From assembly GCA_002338655.1 (NCBI GenBank), contig DDIU01000033.1, forward strand, positions 10,857-44,355: a stretch of DNA of 33,499 bases. Reading direction: 5' to 3'. Both the position numbers and the translations under genes were made by a program. The notes under the pieces are model-generated. The model saw only the letters and a list, made by a program, of their open reading frames with translations. It searched no databases and was not told the origin of the DNA. Of the stretch, positions 23,710-32,283 are shown one piece after another; positions within the stretch are counted from its first letter, which is position 1; every line of letters starts with the position of its first letter. This DNA is from Flammeovirgaceae bacterium UBA1842 (GTDB taxonomy: Bacteria > Bacteroidota > Bacteroidia > Cytophagales > Cyclobacteriaceae).

Positions 23710-23739
23710 CAAAGATAAAAAATATAATTGATATATCAA
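23710..23739 (-). promoter_or_regulatory. marR promoter with overlapping operator
   Basis: On the minus strand TTG (23739-23737) is followed after 19 nt by TATCTTTG (23717-23710), a full Bacteroidota promoter match. The TTG is also the first three bases of the palindrome TTGATATATCAA (23728-23739), so a regulator bound there would block the -33 contact. The -7 element lies 16 bp before the marR ATG. Confidence 0.8.
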
Positions 23740-23861
23740 CTATATTTTTATTCCTTCAATATTACCATCAAATTGGTTGCATCACACAGTAATCTAATAT
23801 TCAGCAATAGAAATTATACCATTTTATATATAATATATTATTGTTTAAATCCTAACTTCGA

Positions 23862-24746
23862 ATGATGAATCGTTTTTTAATAGGTTTGATTATTCTGGCA
23901 TGTTATTCAAACGTCAATGCTCAAAATGCCTCTATTGAATTTAAATTAGATGCAGTTTATCCACTGATCCATGATTTGGAGAAAACTAATACTATAGGAG
24001 GTGTCTCATCAGCATTTTCACCGGGATATATAAATCTGCCAAGTTCATCCCTTGAGGAAAATTACTCAGGTAACTTAAGTTATAATGCTGAATTTATAGG
24101 GCATTTTTCATTAGGCAAGAAGGTGACCATGTCCTTTGGATTTGGTATTCAGTACTTAAAATTCAAAAAGGAAGATTTGGTTATAGTTAATGATAATTCG
24201 GGTGAAATTGTATTGGGAAGAGGCATGACAAGTAATTATTATGACTCACTTTATGGAACATTATATGGAGTCCCTTTTGGCGGAGGTAATGAAGGAACCT
24301 TAATTGATCGGAATTCAAATTTAAATTTTCCCGAAAGAGATCCTTCGGTAAGCATACTTTATTTGGAAGTCCCACTCAGTTTTGATTATAATATTACTAG
24401 TAAGTTGGAAGCCAATTTGGGGATTAGTTTAGCTCAAAGAATCTATTCAAAGACAAAAGGATATGAATATTATTATGCGAACTCAGGATTTCAAACTAAA
24501 GAAGTAACTTATAAGGATGGTAGGGGTTTTAATTTGTCACAGCTATTTTTATCGGCAGGAGTGTCATATAATGTTTGGAAAAATATCTATACGAGTATTT
24601 CTTATAAAAGATCAATGACGCCTATTTATGATACTGAAAATCAAATTGCTGGCAAAGCAAAGTATAATATATTGGGTATAGGCCTTAGTTATAGATTTCA
24701 ATTACCAAAACAAAATCAAGAGCAACGAACACCGAATGGCGAATGA
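23862..24746 (+). CDS. Outer-membrane beta-barrel protein
   Basis: The 294-residue protein has a signal peptide (about 1-20, ending NVNAQ) and then alternating hydrophobic/aromatic beta strands characteristic of the OMP beta-barrel family: AEFIGHFSLGKKVTMSFGFGIQYLKF, LSFDYNITSKLEANLGISL, NIYTSISYKRSM. The last strand, YNILGIGLSYRF, matches the C-terminal beta-signal that normally ends such barrels. Here a further 13 residues follow (ending RTPNGE), encoded by sequence resembling the intergenic repeats downstream. The gene is divergent from marR across 168 bp and stands alone. Its role (small porin, adhesin or structural OMP) cannot be told. ATG at 23862 or 23865. Confidence 0.8.
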   Translation: MMNRFLIGLIILACYSNVNAQNASIEFKLDAVYPLIHDLEKTNTIGGVSSAFSPGYINLPSSSLEENYSGNLSYNAEFIGHFSLGKKVTMSFGFGIQYLKFKKEDLVIVNDNSGEIVLGRGMTSNYYDSLYGTLYGVPFGGGNEGTLIDRNSNLNFPERDPSVSILYLEVPLSFDYNITSKLEANLGISLAQRIYSKTKGYEYYYANSGFQTKEVTYKDGRGFNLSQLFLSAGVSYNVWKNIYTSISYKRSMTPIYDTENQIAGKAKYNILGIGLSYRFQLPKQNQEQRTPNGE

Positions 24747-24810
24747 TTAATTAAGAATGAAGAATTATGATTGTCTAACAACCAATAACCATCAACGAAC
24801 AACGAATGTT

Positions 24811-24953
24811 GTCTAGCGTCTAACATCTATCGTCTAACATCTATCGTCTAACCATCTAACATCTAGCGTCTAACATCTAATTGTCTAACATCTAGCGTCT
24901 AACATCTAATTGTCTAACATCTAACGTCTAGCGTCTAGCATCTAGCGTCTAAC
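24811..24953. repeat. Heptamer array, about 20 copies of (A/G)TCTA(A/G)C
   Basis: The stretch consists almost wholly of 7-bp units such as GTCTAAC, ATCTAGC, GTCTAGC and ATCTATC, with occasional 8-bp units (ATCTAATT, GTCTAACC). It ends exactly at the dnaE stop codon (TAG on minus, 24955-24953). The flank 24723-24808 contains CAACGAACAnCGAATG twice. The repeats leave no room for a dnaE terminator of the usual kind. Confidence 0.9.
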
Positions 24954-27900
24954 TAAACCATCACCTTACACTTCACTTCAGGGATCTTCTTCATTTCCTC
25001 AATCATCTCATTACTGGGGTTCACCTTATATTTTCTGGAGAGCATTTCAATAGCAAATTTTTCATCGTTATCAATAAGGCTGAGATGAAGCGATAAATCC
25101 CCTTTGTACTGCTGGCAGATTTGTTCGATTTGGTCAATGATATCACTGCTCACTTCACTGGAGTTGATATTGATCATGACGCCCTTGGTTTTTTTGTCAC
25201 GCAATTCACTGAGCAGCTCGATATGGTGAAGTTTTAGCTCAAGACGTTTGTCACCCCACTTCTGCTGAACCACCCTACCTTGCAAGTACAAAAACCAACC
25301 TTGCATCATAAACTCTTTGAATTTGACATAGTCATCACCGAAGAGGAAAAAGGTAAAATTGCCATTGTAATCTTCCACGGTAAGTGTACCGAAGGGCTTG
25401 CCACCTTTGGTGGTTCTGTGTGCAAAGGAAGATACAATTCCGGCTATTCTGATGTCTTTGTTTTGTAAGGCCTCAACATCATTGAGTTCACTCAACTGTG
25501 TGTTACAGAAGCTATCTATTTCAAGAGCATAATCATCTAGCGGATGACCTGAAATATAGAGGCCAACTACTTCTCTTTCAATGTTCAGTTTTTCGAATTC
25601 ACCAAACGGCTCAATGGGCTCTATCTTCGGTCTTGGGGTTTCTACTCCCGAGTCTCCGCCAAATAAACTCGCCTGAGCACTGTCAGCCTCGAGCTGCATT
25701 TTGTTGGCATATTTGATAATCTTCTCAATCAATGGTTGGTCACCATCAGCGGCATGGAGATACTGCCTACGGTGAAACTCTTCAAAGCAATCAAATGCGC
25801 CAGACATGGCCAGGCATTCGAATGTCTTTTTGTTCACAGTCCTTAAGTTAACCCTTTCAGCGAAGTCAAAAATATCACTAAAAGGGCCGTTAGCCTTTCT
25901 TTCCTCAATAATAGCCTCCACCGCAGCCTCACCAGATCCCTTTATTGCGCCAAGTCCAAATCGTATCTCTCCTTTTTTGTTGACCGCAAAATCTTTAAAT
26001 GATTCATTCACATGTGGGCCTAATACTTTAATTCCCAGGCTGCGGCATTCCTCCATAAAGAAGGTGACTTTGTCGATCTGACTTTGATTGTGGGTGAGCA
26101 CAGCCGCCATGTATTCCGCGGGGTAGTTGGCCTTGATATAGGCAGTTTGATAGGCCACCAGAGAGTAACAGGTCGAGTGCGATTTGTTGAAAGCATAGGC
26201 TGCAAAAGCTTCCCAGTCCTTCCAAACTTTTTCCAATATGGCTGGATCATGGCCTTTGGCTGTTCCCCCTTCAATAAACTTGGGCTTGAGTTTTTCAAGT
26301 AAGGCAAATATTTTCTTACCCATCGCTTTTCGGAGCACATCGGCATCACCTTTGGAAAACCCTGCCAATTTCTGAGAAAGTAGCATCACTTGCTCTTGGT
26401 AGACTGTGATACCATAAGTTTCCGCCAGATTTTCCTTCATATCCTCGATATCGTAGGTGATTTCTTCCTCACCATTTTTTCGAGCGATAAATTTGGGAAT
26501 ATACTCCATCGGACCCGGACGATACAGGGCGTTCATGGCGATCAAGTCTTCAAACTTATCCGGTTTGAGGGCCCGTAAATGCTTTTGCATTCCTGGTGAT
26601 TCAAACTGAAAAGTTCCATTGGTGAGACCCTTCTGATACAGTTCATAAGTAGCCGGATCATCAAGTGGAATTGCATCAATATCGATATCCACCTCATGCC
26701 GGGCTTTTATTATTTTTAAGGCCGTTTTGATTATGGTCAATGTCTTTAGACCCAAAAAGTCCATTTTCAACATGCCAGCATTCTCCACCACACTGTTATC
26801 AAACTGAGTGATAAGCATGTCAGAATCTTTGGCCGTGGATACAGGCACATATTTGGTGAGATCATCTGGGGTGATGATCACACCGCAAGCATGAGTTCCA
26901 GTGTTTCTCACCGCACCTTCCAACACTTTTGCTTGACGCAATACCCGAGACTTGAGATCAGCGCCTTTTCGGATATCTTCGAGTTCTTTTACTTCTTTGA
27001 ATGCTTTATCCAGGGTAGTTCCCGGGCGTTCAGGTACGAGCTTGGCCAATTCCATGGCTTCACTCAGAGGCAATTCCATTACTCTAGCAGCATCACGAAT
27101 GGATGACTTGGCGGCCATTGTACCATAAGTAATAATTTGGGCTACCTGATTTTTGCCATACTTTTCAATTACATACTGGATTACTTTATCACGCCCTTCA
27201 TCATCAAAGTCAATATCAATATCGGGTAGTGATACTCTGTCAGGATTTAGAAATCGCTCAAAAAGTAGGTCATAGGCAATGGGATCTACATTGGTGATAC
27301 CAATACAATAAGCAACGGCTGAACCGGCAGCGGAACCCCTTCCTGGGCCTACGGCTACACCCATTTCACGTGCCTTGCGCGTAAAATCCTGCACGATAAG
27401 AAAATAGCCAGGGTAGCCAGTATTTTTTATGGTTTCCAATTCGAAATCAAGCCGTTCCCTAATCTCATCAGTTAGGGCGTCATACCGCTTTTTAGCACCC
27501 TCATAGGTTAAATGTCTTAAGTAGGCATTCTCACCTCTTTTTCCACCATCTTCAATATCCTGTTGATCAATAAATTCTTCAGGGATGTTAAATGCAGGTA
27601 GAAGAACTTCACGCTCAAGCTTATAGGTTTCAATTTTATTAACCAGCTCATCAATATTGTTAATCGCTTCCGGAATATCGCTGAAAAGCGTTTTCATCTC
27701 TTCCTGCGATTTGAAATAAAACTCATCATTAGGGAAACCAAAACGGAACCCACGGCCTCGGCCAATCGGAGTTGATTTCATTTCACCTTCTTTCACACAA
27801 AGCAATACATCATGTGCCTCAGAGTCTTCCCGATCCAGATAATAGACATCATTAGCGGCCACTACTTTTACATCGTACTTTTTGGCAAAACCCAATAAAA

Positions 27901-29182
27901 CTTCATTAACTCTGTTCTCTTCTTCAAGATTGTGCCTGATCAGTTCAACATAAAAGTCGTCTTTAAATGTATTGTGATACCATACAAAAGCTTCTTCAGC
28001 CTGATGTTCACCCACATTTAATATCAAAGAGGGAATTTCAGAATAAATACCGCCCGTAAGGGCAATTACGTCTTGCGAATATTCCTGAATAAGTTGCTTG
28101 TCAATACGAGGATAGATTCCATAAAGGCCCTCGACAAAAGCAAAGGAGCTAAGTTTCGCCAGATTGTGATAACCATTTTTATTTTTGGCAATTAGTACCT
28201 GATTATATCTTTTATCGGGGTTGTCCTTAGTAAATTTTAAAGTTAGTCGCTGCTCCGCTACAAAAAACTCACAACCTACAATAGGTTTTATTTCATTATT
28301 GATGGCTTCCCTTACAAATTTGAAAGCACCAAACATATTACCCAAATCTGTTAAAGCCACAGCTGGCATGTTGTATTCTTTCGCTTTGGCAATAATTCCC
28401 TTTACATTGGGTACAGCTTGTAATACTGAATACTGGGAATGTACATGTAGATGAACAAATGGGGTGTCTATGGTTTCTGCTGCCGTCTCGTCACCTCCTA
28501 GGTCCAGATCATTGGCAGCTTCTTTTTTCGCAAAATTGGCATCATCAAGTTTTGGGGCTTCATATTTTATCTCTTTCAGGTTAATGCCCGCCAATGGCTC
28601 CACCACCTTTACATCGATAAGCCCGAAAAAACATTTGGCCGTAGCGGCTACATCATAAGCAGCGTCATGGGCATCTTCGAAGCCAACTCCAAAAAGCTTC
28701 TCATGAAGCTCTATCAACTTCGGTGATTTTAACCCTCCGCCCATTCCGCCAGTAAGCTGGCAGAATTCTTTAGAGACCAATGAAGTATCTATTTGAGTAA
28801 AGTCAACAAGGGCATTTCCTTCCACTTCTTCACCAATCCGTACCAGCTCGGCACCAATTATCCTATTGTCAAAATCAACATTGTGACCCACCACAACATC
28901 TGCCTTATGCAAATCGATTTTGAATTTATTGAGTACTTCAGTTAGCGCCAACCCCTCTTCTAGCGCTCTTTTGGTGCTTATCCCGTGTATTTTTTCCGAG
29001 TTAAATGGAATGGTGAATCCTTCAGGCTTTACTATGTAGCTCTCATGATTAACTAGTTTGCCAGTACCGTCATGCAGCTGCCATGCTAGCTGAACTAATC
29101 GGGGCCAGTTTTCAGTATCCGTTATAGGGGCACTATAGCTGTGGGGTAAACCTGTGGTTTCAGTATCAAAAATTATGTACAT
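24953..29182 (-). CDS. dnaE: DNA polymerase III alpha subunit with fused N-terminal proofreading exonuclease
   Basis: The 1409-residue replicative polymerase begins with an epsilon-like DEDDh exonuclease (about 1-185): D6 and E8 (FDTETTG), VGHNVDFDN, and DAHDAAYD near 165. The PHP domain (about 225-450) follows with HLHVHSQYS. The polymerase core has GRGSAAGS and the catalytic Asp pair D654/D656 (PDIDIDF), then tandem HhH, a clamp-binding motif QASLF (from about Q1170) and an OB fold. The fused exonuclease supplies proofreading in cis. Two PHP metal-site positions are altered: L280 follows D279 (usually TDHGN) and Y447 in ANDVYYL (usually NDxHY). I chose the ATG at 29182 because it begins directly with MYIIFDTETTG; the longer frame starts at a TTG. 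Confidence 0.97.
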   Translation of the reverse strand: MYIIFDTETTGLPHSYSAPITDTENWPRLVQLAWQLHDGTGKLVNHESYIVKPEGFTIPFNSEKIHGISTKRALEEGLALTEVLNKFKIDLHKADVVVGHNVDFDNRIIGAELVRIGEEVEGNALVDFTQIDTSLVSKEFCQLTGGMGGGLKSPKLIELHEKLFGVGFEDAHDAAYDVAATAKCFFGLIDVKVVEPLAGINLKEIKYEAPKLDDANFAKKEAANDLDLGGDETAAETIDTPFVHLHVHSQYSVLQAVPNVKGIIAKAKEYNMPAVALTDLGNMFGAFKFVREAINNEIKPIVGCEFFVAEQRLTLKFTKDNPDKRYNQVLIAKNKNGYHNLAKLSSFAFVEGLYGIYPRIDKQLIQEYSQDVIALTGGIYSEIPSLILNVGEHQAEEAFVWYHNTFKDDFYVELIRHNLEEENRVNEVLLGFAKKYDVKVVAANDVYYLDREDSEAHDVLLCVKEGEMKSTPIGRGRGFRFGFPNDEFYFKSQEEMKTLFSDIPEAINNIDELVNKIETYKLEREVLLPAFNIPEEFIDQQDIEDGGKRGENAYLRHLTYEGAKKRYDALTDEIRERLDFELETIKNTGYPGYFLIVQDFTRKAREMGVAVGPGRGSAAGSAVAYCIGITNVDPIAYDLLFERFLNPDRVSLPDIDIDFDDEGRDKVIQYVIEKYGKNQVAQIITYGTMAAKSSIRDAARVMELPLSEAMELAKLVPERPGTTLDKAFKEVKELEDIRKGADLKSRVLRQAKVLEGAVRNTGTHACGVIITPDDLTKYVPVSTAKDSDMLITQFDNSVVENAGMLKMDFLGLKTLTIIKTALKIIKARHEVDIDIDAIPLDDPATYELYQKGLTNGTFQFESPGMQKHLRALKPDKFEDLIAMNALYRPGPMEYIPKFIARKNGEEEITYDIEDMKENLAETYGITVYQEQVMLLSQKLAGFSKGDADVLRKAMGKKIFALLEKLKPKFIEGGTAKGHDPAILEKVWKDWEAFAAYAFNKSHSTCYSLVAYQTAYIKANYPAEYMAAVLTHNQSQIDKVTFFMEECRSLGIKVLGPHVNESFKDFAVNKKGEIRFGLGAIKGSGEAAVEAIIEERKANGPFSDIFDFAERVNLRTVNKKTFECLAMSGAFDCFEEFHRRQYLHAADGDQPLIEKIIKYANKMQLEADSAQASLFGGDSGVETPRPKIEPIEPFGEFEKLNIEREVVGLYISGHPLDDYALEIDSFCNTQLSELNDVEALQNKDIRIAGIVSSFAHRTTKGGKPFGTLTVEDYNGNFTFFLFGDDYVKFKEFMMQGWFLYLQGRVVQQKWGDKRLELKLHHIELLSELRDKKTKGVMININSSEVSSDIIDQIEQICQQYKGDLSLHLSLIDNDEKFAIEMLSRKYKVNPSNEMIEEMKKIPEVKCKVMV

Positions 29183-29339
29183 CGGTAGCAATTGTAGTGG
29201 TTTGTTTGGCGATGAACTTTCGATTCAGGGGAGACCAAACGATTGATCAAATATCGGAAAAAGTTAGCGGGTTTAAAGAAAATGAGACCAATAAATCCTT
29301 CTAAATAAAGACTCACTAAGCTACTTGCTATGTATGATT

Positions 29340-29603
29340 TTATATACTTTCTTTTTTCAGGTATTTCACCCAATAAATCACAGCACTTACAGATGGGATC
29401 AGAAACAAAAGCATACACCAGTAAACTTTCCTCAGAAATGAAAAGGACTGATTTTTGGAAACTTGATAGCCGTAGACTATAAAAGTAGACGCTGATAGAA
29501 AGAATAGATGCTTGATATTATCGGTGAGATCACCAGTAAAACCAACATAGAAAATGACAGCAATCAAGGTGAGTGGGAGGGCAAGGAGTAATTTATTCGT
29601 CAT
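29340..29603 (-). CDS. Small three-TM membrane protein downstream of rsmG
   Basis: The 87-residue protein has three predicted TMs (about 4-22, 31-48, 62-79) and short loops (GFTGDLTDNIKH, QVSKNQSFSFLRK), ending in a basic tail. Its ATG overlaps the rsmG stop (ATGA, 29600-29603), so the two are translationally coupled. I recognise no family. The tight coupling to a conserved gene and a membrane-like composition throughout support that it is real. Between it and dnaE lie 157 bp without a supported gene. Confidence 0.65.
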   Translation of the reverse strand: MTNKLLLALPLTLIAVIFYVGFTGDLTDNIKHLFFLSASTFIVYGYQVSKNQSFSFLRKVYWCMLLFLIPSVSAVIYWVKYLKKESI

Positions 29604-30229
29604 TTAACGGGAAGGTAAACGATCTTTTTGGTCTCAAAAAATGCTTCGTCAAAATAGTCGGACAACTCAAATAATTTGGTCTTTTTCTTAGTTTCGCTAA
29701 GTTCAGACTGCAAATCCCCACCTTTCAGGTAAAGAATGCCATTCGACATTCTATGATTTCTTTCTTTCTTGAATTTATTTCTAACCCAAATATAAAAAGG
29801 CTTCAAACGGGTAACTGCTCTGCTCACCACAAAGTCATACTTATCCTTCACCTGTTCTACTCTAATATTTTCTACTTTCACATTTTTTAATCCCAAACTT
29901 TCAGAAATGGCCTTTACCACTTTGATTTTTTTTCCGATGGAATCGATCAAATGAAAATTACTCTCAGGAAATAAAATGGCCAACGGAATCCCCGGAAACC
30001 CACCGCCTGTACCAACATCCAGAATGTCTGCGTTGGGCTTGAATTTAACTACTTTAGCAATAGCCAATGAGTGTAACACGTGTTTAACATATAATTCATC
30101 TATATCCTTTCTGCTAATGACATTGATTTGGGCATTCCATTCATTATATAGACCTTCTAGCGCCTCAAATTGTGCTTTTTGAACGGTAGTTAAATCTGGA
30201 AAGTACTTGAAGATTATATCGGCTTGCAT
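29600..30229 (-). CDS. rsmG: 16S rRNA (guanine527-N7)-methyltransferase
   Basis: The 209-residue protein matches RsmG/GidB in length and order of motifs. The N-terminal helix carries the NEWNAQINVISRKD-type segment, and the SAM-binding Rossmann fold begins ILDVGTGGGFPGIPLAI, followed by the acidic LIDSIGKKIKVVKAI and VSRAVTRLKPF. RsmG methylates G527 of 16S rRNA in the 530 loop, and its loss gives low-level streptomycin resistance. It is coupled by overlap to the small membrane protein gene and preceded by a 216-bp repeat-like gap after the sigma gene. Confidence 0.96.
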   Translation of the reverse strand: MQADIIFKYFPDLTTVQKAQFEALEGLYNEWNAQINVISRKDIDELYVKHVLHSLAIAKVVKFKPNADILDVGTGGGFPGIPLAILFPESNFHLIDSIGKKIKVVKAISESLGLKNVKVENIRVEQVKDKYDFVVSRAVTRLKPFYIWVRNKFKKERNHRMSNGILYLKGGDLQSELSETKKKTKLFELSDYFDEAFFETKKIVYLPVK

Positions 30230-30240
30230 GGGGTGTTTTG

Positions 30241-30445
30241 GTTGTTAGTTATTAGATATTAGACACATGATATTAGACGCAAGACCTAGAGACAATACAT
30301 TACACACGATTTCCTTAGATATTATTTTCTCACAAAGAATCTTTACCACAAATTACCAATCACTAAATACTATGTTTAACTACTTACTACTATTGGCTAA
30401 TGTCTAACTACTTACTACTCATGTCTTACTACTCACGTCTAACCC
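30241..30445. repeat. Degenerate repeat-like intergenic region with a 15-bp direct repeat
   Basis: TAACTACTTACTACT occurs at 30377-30391 and again at 30405-30419. Variants of the TCTAAC/TTAGA unit appear on both strands (TATTAGATATTAGACA near 30251-30266, GTCTAAC near 30402 and 30439). It looks like a worn relative of the array at 24811-24953. I see no gene, hairpin terminator or promoter here that I would support. Confidence 0.65.
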
Positions 30446-31054
30446 CTAAATATGCTCTTTTTTATTTTTCACCAAATCATACATCAGCTCCCTTGCCCGG
30501 TGTAATTGCGCTTTCACTGTACCAAGTGGGGCATCAAGCTCGGTGGCTATCTCCTCATACGAAAGTTCATCAAAATACCTTAAGCGAACCAGCCGTTGAT
30601 ATTTGGCCGGAAGTTTAGTAACGAACATTTGGATAAGTTCAATTTTCTGACTTTTAATGGCCTCTTCTTGCGGATTTAGGTTTTTGTCCTCCACATCAAT
30701 ACCTACTGCTTCACCATTATCATCGGTAAATGAGGTATCCAAACTCATCGTGTCCAGGCGTTTTTTGCGAATAAAATCAATGGCATTATTAGTGGCTATA
30801 CGAAATAGCCACGTGCTGAAAGTAAAGTCCTTTTTAAATTTATGTAGATTTTTAAAAGATTTGGCAAATGCTTCGATGGTCAAGTCTTCCGCGTCATCCA
30901 CATTCCTAACCATTTTGAGTACCATATGATAAACGGGTCTTTTATAACGCTCCATTAATGAAGCGAATGCTTGCTCATTCCCTTCCTTAACAGCTTGATC
31001 TATAAGCTTGAAATCTTCTAATGCTTTGTCAGAAAACTGCTTTTTTAACTCCAT
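30446..31054 (-). CDS. ECF-type RNA polymerase sigma factor
   Basis: The 202-residue sigma-70 family protein has region 2 (about 24-90, e.g. DAEDLTIEAFAKSFKNLHKF and FSTWLFRIATNNAIDFIRKKR, the -10 recognition part). An acidic linker follows (TDDNGEAVGIDVEDKN), then region 4 (about 140-195, LPAKYQRLVRLRYFDELSYEEIATELDAPLGTVKAQLHRAREL). There is no region 1.1 or 3, as in ECF sigma factors. No anti-sigma gene is adjacent. Its ATG overlaps the end of the glycosyltransferase gene by 10 bp, so it is translated as part of that operon; its target promoters are unknown. Confidence 0.93.
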   Translation of the reverse strand: MELKKQFSDKALEDFKLIDQAVKEGNEQAFASLMERYKRPVYHMVLKMVRNVDDAEDLTIEAFAKSFKNLHKFKKDFTFSTWLFRIATNNAIDFIRKKRLDTMSLDTSFTDDNGEAVGIDVEDKNLNPQEEAIKSQKIELIQMFVTKLPAKYQRLVRLRYFDELSYEEIATELDAPLGTVKAQLHRARELMYDLVKNKKEHI

Positions 31055-32163
31055 CTAACCCTTTTTGTAAATAGTGTCCTTATCCCGGTGGAAAGATAGT
31101 AAAAGACAAATATAAAATCTAAAAAGACTAGCCCCCATAGATTAAACCTTGCACCAAATTTTTTACTTGCGATGATAAACGTAATATATAAAATCAAGGT
31201 TCGTACTATGAAACCTATGCCCACGAGATAAGGTTCCCTGAGCATAATGACCAACCCAATGCCAGAAAACCAGAAAATAAGATGGCTTAATGTGATCAAC
31301 GCTAATATTAATTTATGTCCAAACTTGTAATGCTTGCCCACAGACAGGTGTCTAATTTTTTGTGTAAAAAAATCACTCCAAGTGGATTTGGGGATCGAAC
31401 AGACTAAATTATCAGCCCCTAACTGTACGGCAGTATTTCTGTTGTTGGCATGTTTATTTACGAATAAATCATCATCACCACCCATCGTTCCGATATGGGA
31501 ATTGTACCCTTTATTATTGAGAAAAAGTGATTTTTTATAGGCTAGGTTTCTGCCCACACCCATATATGGCATACCGGATAATGCCAAACCTATATATTGA
31601 ATGGCTGTCCATATAGATTCATATCTTATAAAAGCATTTAGTAGCCCCTTAGTTTTTTGATAAAGCGAAACACCAAGATTGATCTGTACTTCTTCCTTGG
31701 ATAAGTTTATTGACATGGAAGCCAACCATAAATCACTTTCAGGAAAGCAATCCGCATCAGTAAATACGATGTTTTCATACTTAGCGGCTTTTATACCTAA
31801 CGTTAGTGCATATTTTTTAGCATTCATTTTTTCAGGAATGCTTTTGGTAGTCACCATTTTTAGGTTGTCATTCTCTTTGGTTTCGTGTAGTAAAAGGTCA
31901 TAAGTACCATCATTTGATCTGTCATCCACAATTATAACTTCAAACTCTATTTGTTTTTGGCTATAAAGTTTGGGCAAAAGTTTTCTTAAGTTTTCCTCTT
32001 CATCATGTGCGGCTATTACCACAGAAACAGGCATTGGGTTAGTTATAGCTTTGGACTTATAACCTAAAAATGCTTTGAGGAAAACGAACAACAAGAGTAG
32101 CTGGAGCGTACAGGAAGCAATAAAAATAATCTGATAAATATCAAAAGACATAGCAGTGTTCAT
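31045..32163 (-). CDS. Family 2 membrane glycosyltransferase
   Basis: The 372-residue protein has an N-terminal TM (about 8-27), then a GT-A catalytic domain: VSVVIAAHDEEENL, VDDRSNDGT, the DxD-like TDADCFPES (nucleotide-sugar/metal binding), the GGDDDLF acidic motif and QKIRHLSVGKHYK in place of QxxRW. Three or more C-terminal TMs follow. GT2 enzymes of this layout transfer sugars to lipid or polysaccharide at the inner membrane; the product is unknown. I chose the ATG at 32163 because the longer frame starts at a TTG at 32232, upstream of a good promoter. The 3' end overlaps the sigma gene. Confidence 0.9.
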   Translation of the reverse strand: MNTAMSFDIYQIIFIASCTLQLLLLFVFLKAFLGYKSKAITNPMPVSVVIAAHDEEENLRKLLPKLYSQKQIEFEVIIVDDRSNDGTYDLLLHETKENDNLKMVTTKSIPEKMNAKKYALTLGIKAAKYENIVFTDADCFPESDLWLASMSINLSKEEVQINLGVSLYQKTKGLLNAFIRYESIWTAIQYIGLALSGMPYMGVGRNLAYKKSLFLNNKGYNSHIGTMGGDDDLFVNKHANNRNTAVQLGADNLVCSIPKSTWSDFFTQKIRHLSVGKHYKFGHKLILALITLSHLIFWFSGIGLVIMLREPYLVGIGFIVRTLILYITFIIASKKFGARFNLWGLVFLDFIFVFYYLSTGIRTLFTKRVRWS

Positions 32164-32181
32164 AATTTTTTGGAACGGCCA

Positions 32182-32210
32182 CAAAGATATATTGAAAATT
32201 GACAATCCAA
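32182..32210 (-). promoter_or_regulatory. Promoter of the glycosyltransferase-sigma operon
   Basis: On the minus strand TTG (32210-32208) is followed after 18 nt by TATCTTTG (32189-32182), a full Bacteroidota promoter match. The -7 element lies 18 bp before the glycosyltransferase ATG at 32163. It also supports that ATG over the upstream TTG start, which would lie before the promoter. Confidence 0.75.
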
Positions 32211-32257
32211 GTTTTGGTTTAGTAAAGTTCAACGCATAGGCCTTAAATTTATTCGAT

Positions 32258-32265
32258 TAACTTTG
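32258..32265 (+). promoter_or_regulatory. -7 element of the tgt promoter
   Basis: TAACTTTG matches the TAnnTTTG -7 consensus 18 bp before the tgt ATG at 32284. I found no TTG at the usual 17-23 nt upstream distance, so the -33 element is weak or absent. The divergent glycosyltransferase promoter starts 47 bp away. Confidence 0.5.
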
Positions 32266-32283
32266 CGCCTGTTTTTTATTGTT

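Noticed and set aside
24811..24953. CRISPR array
   Set aside because: Units are 7 bp and directly tandem, with no spacers or longer repeats and no cas genes.
29173..29418. Open frame of 81 codons between dnaE and the small membrane gene
   Set aside because: It overlaps the ends of both neighbours in another frame and shows no domain or conserved composition.
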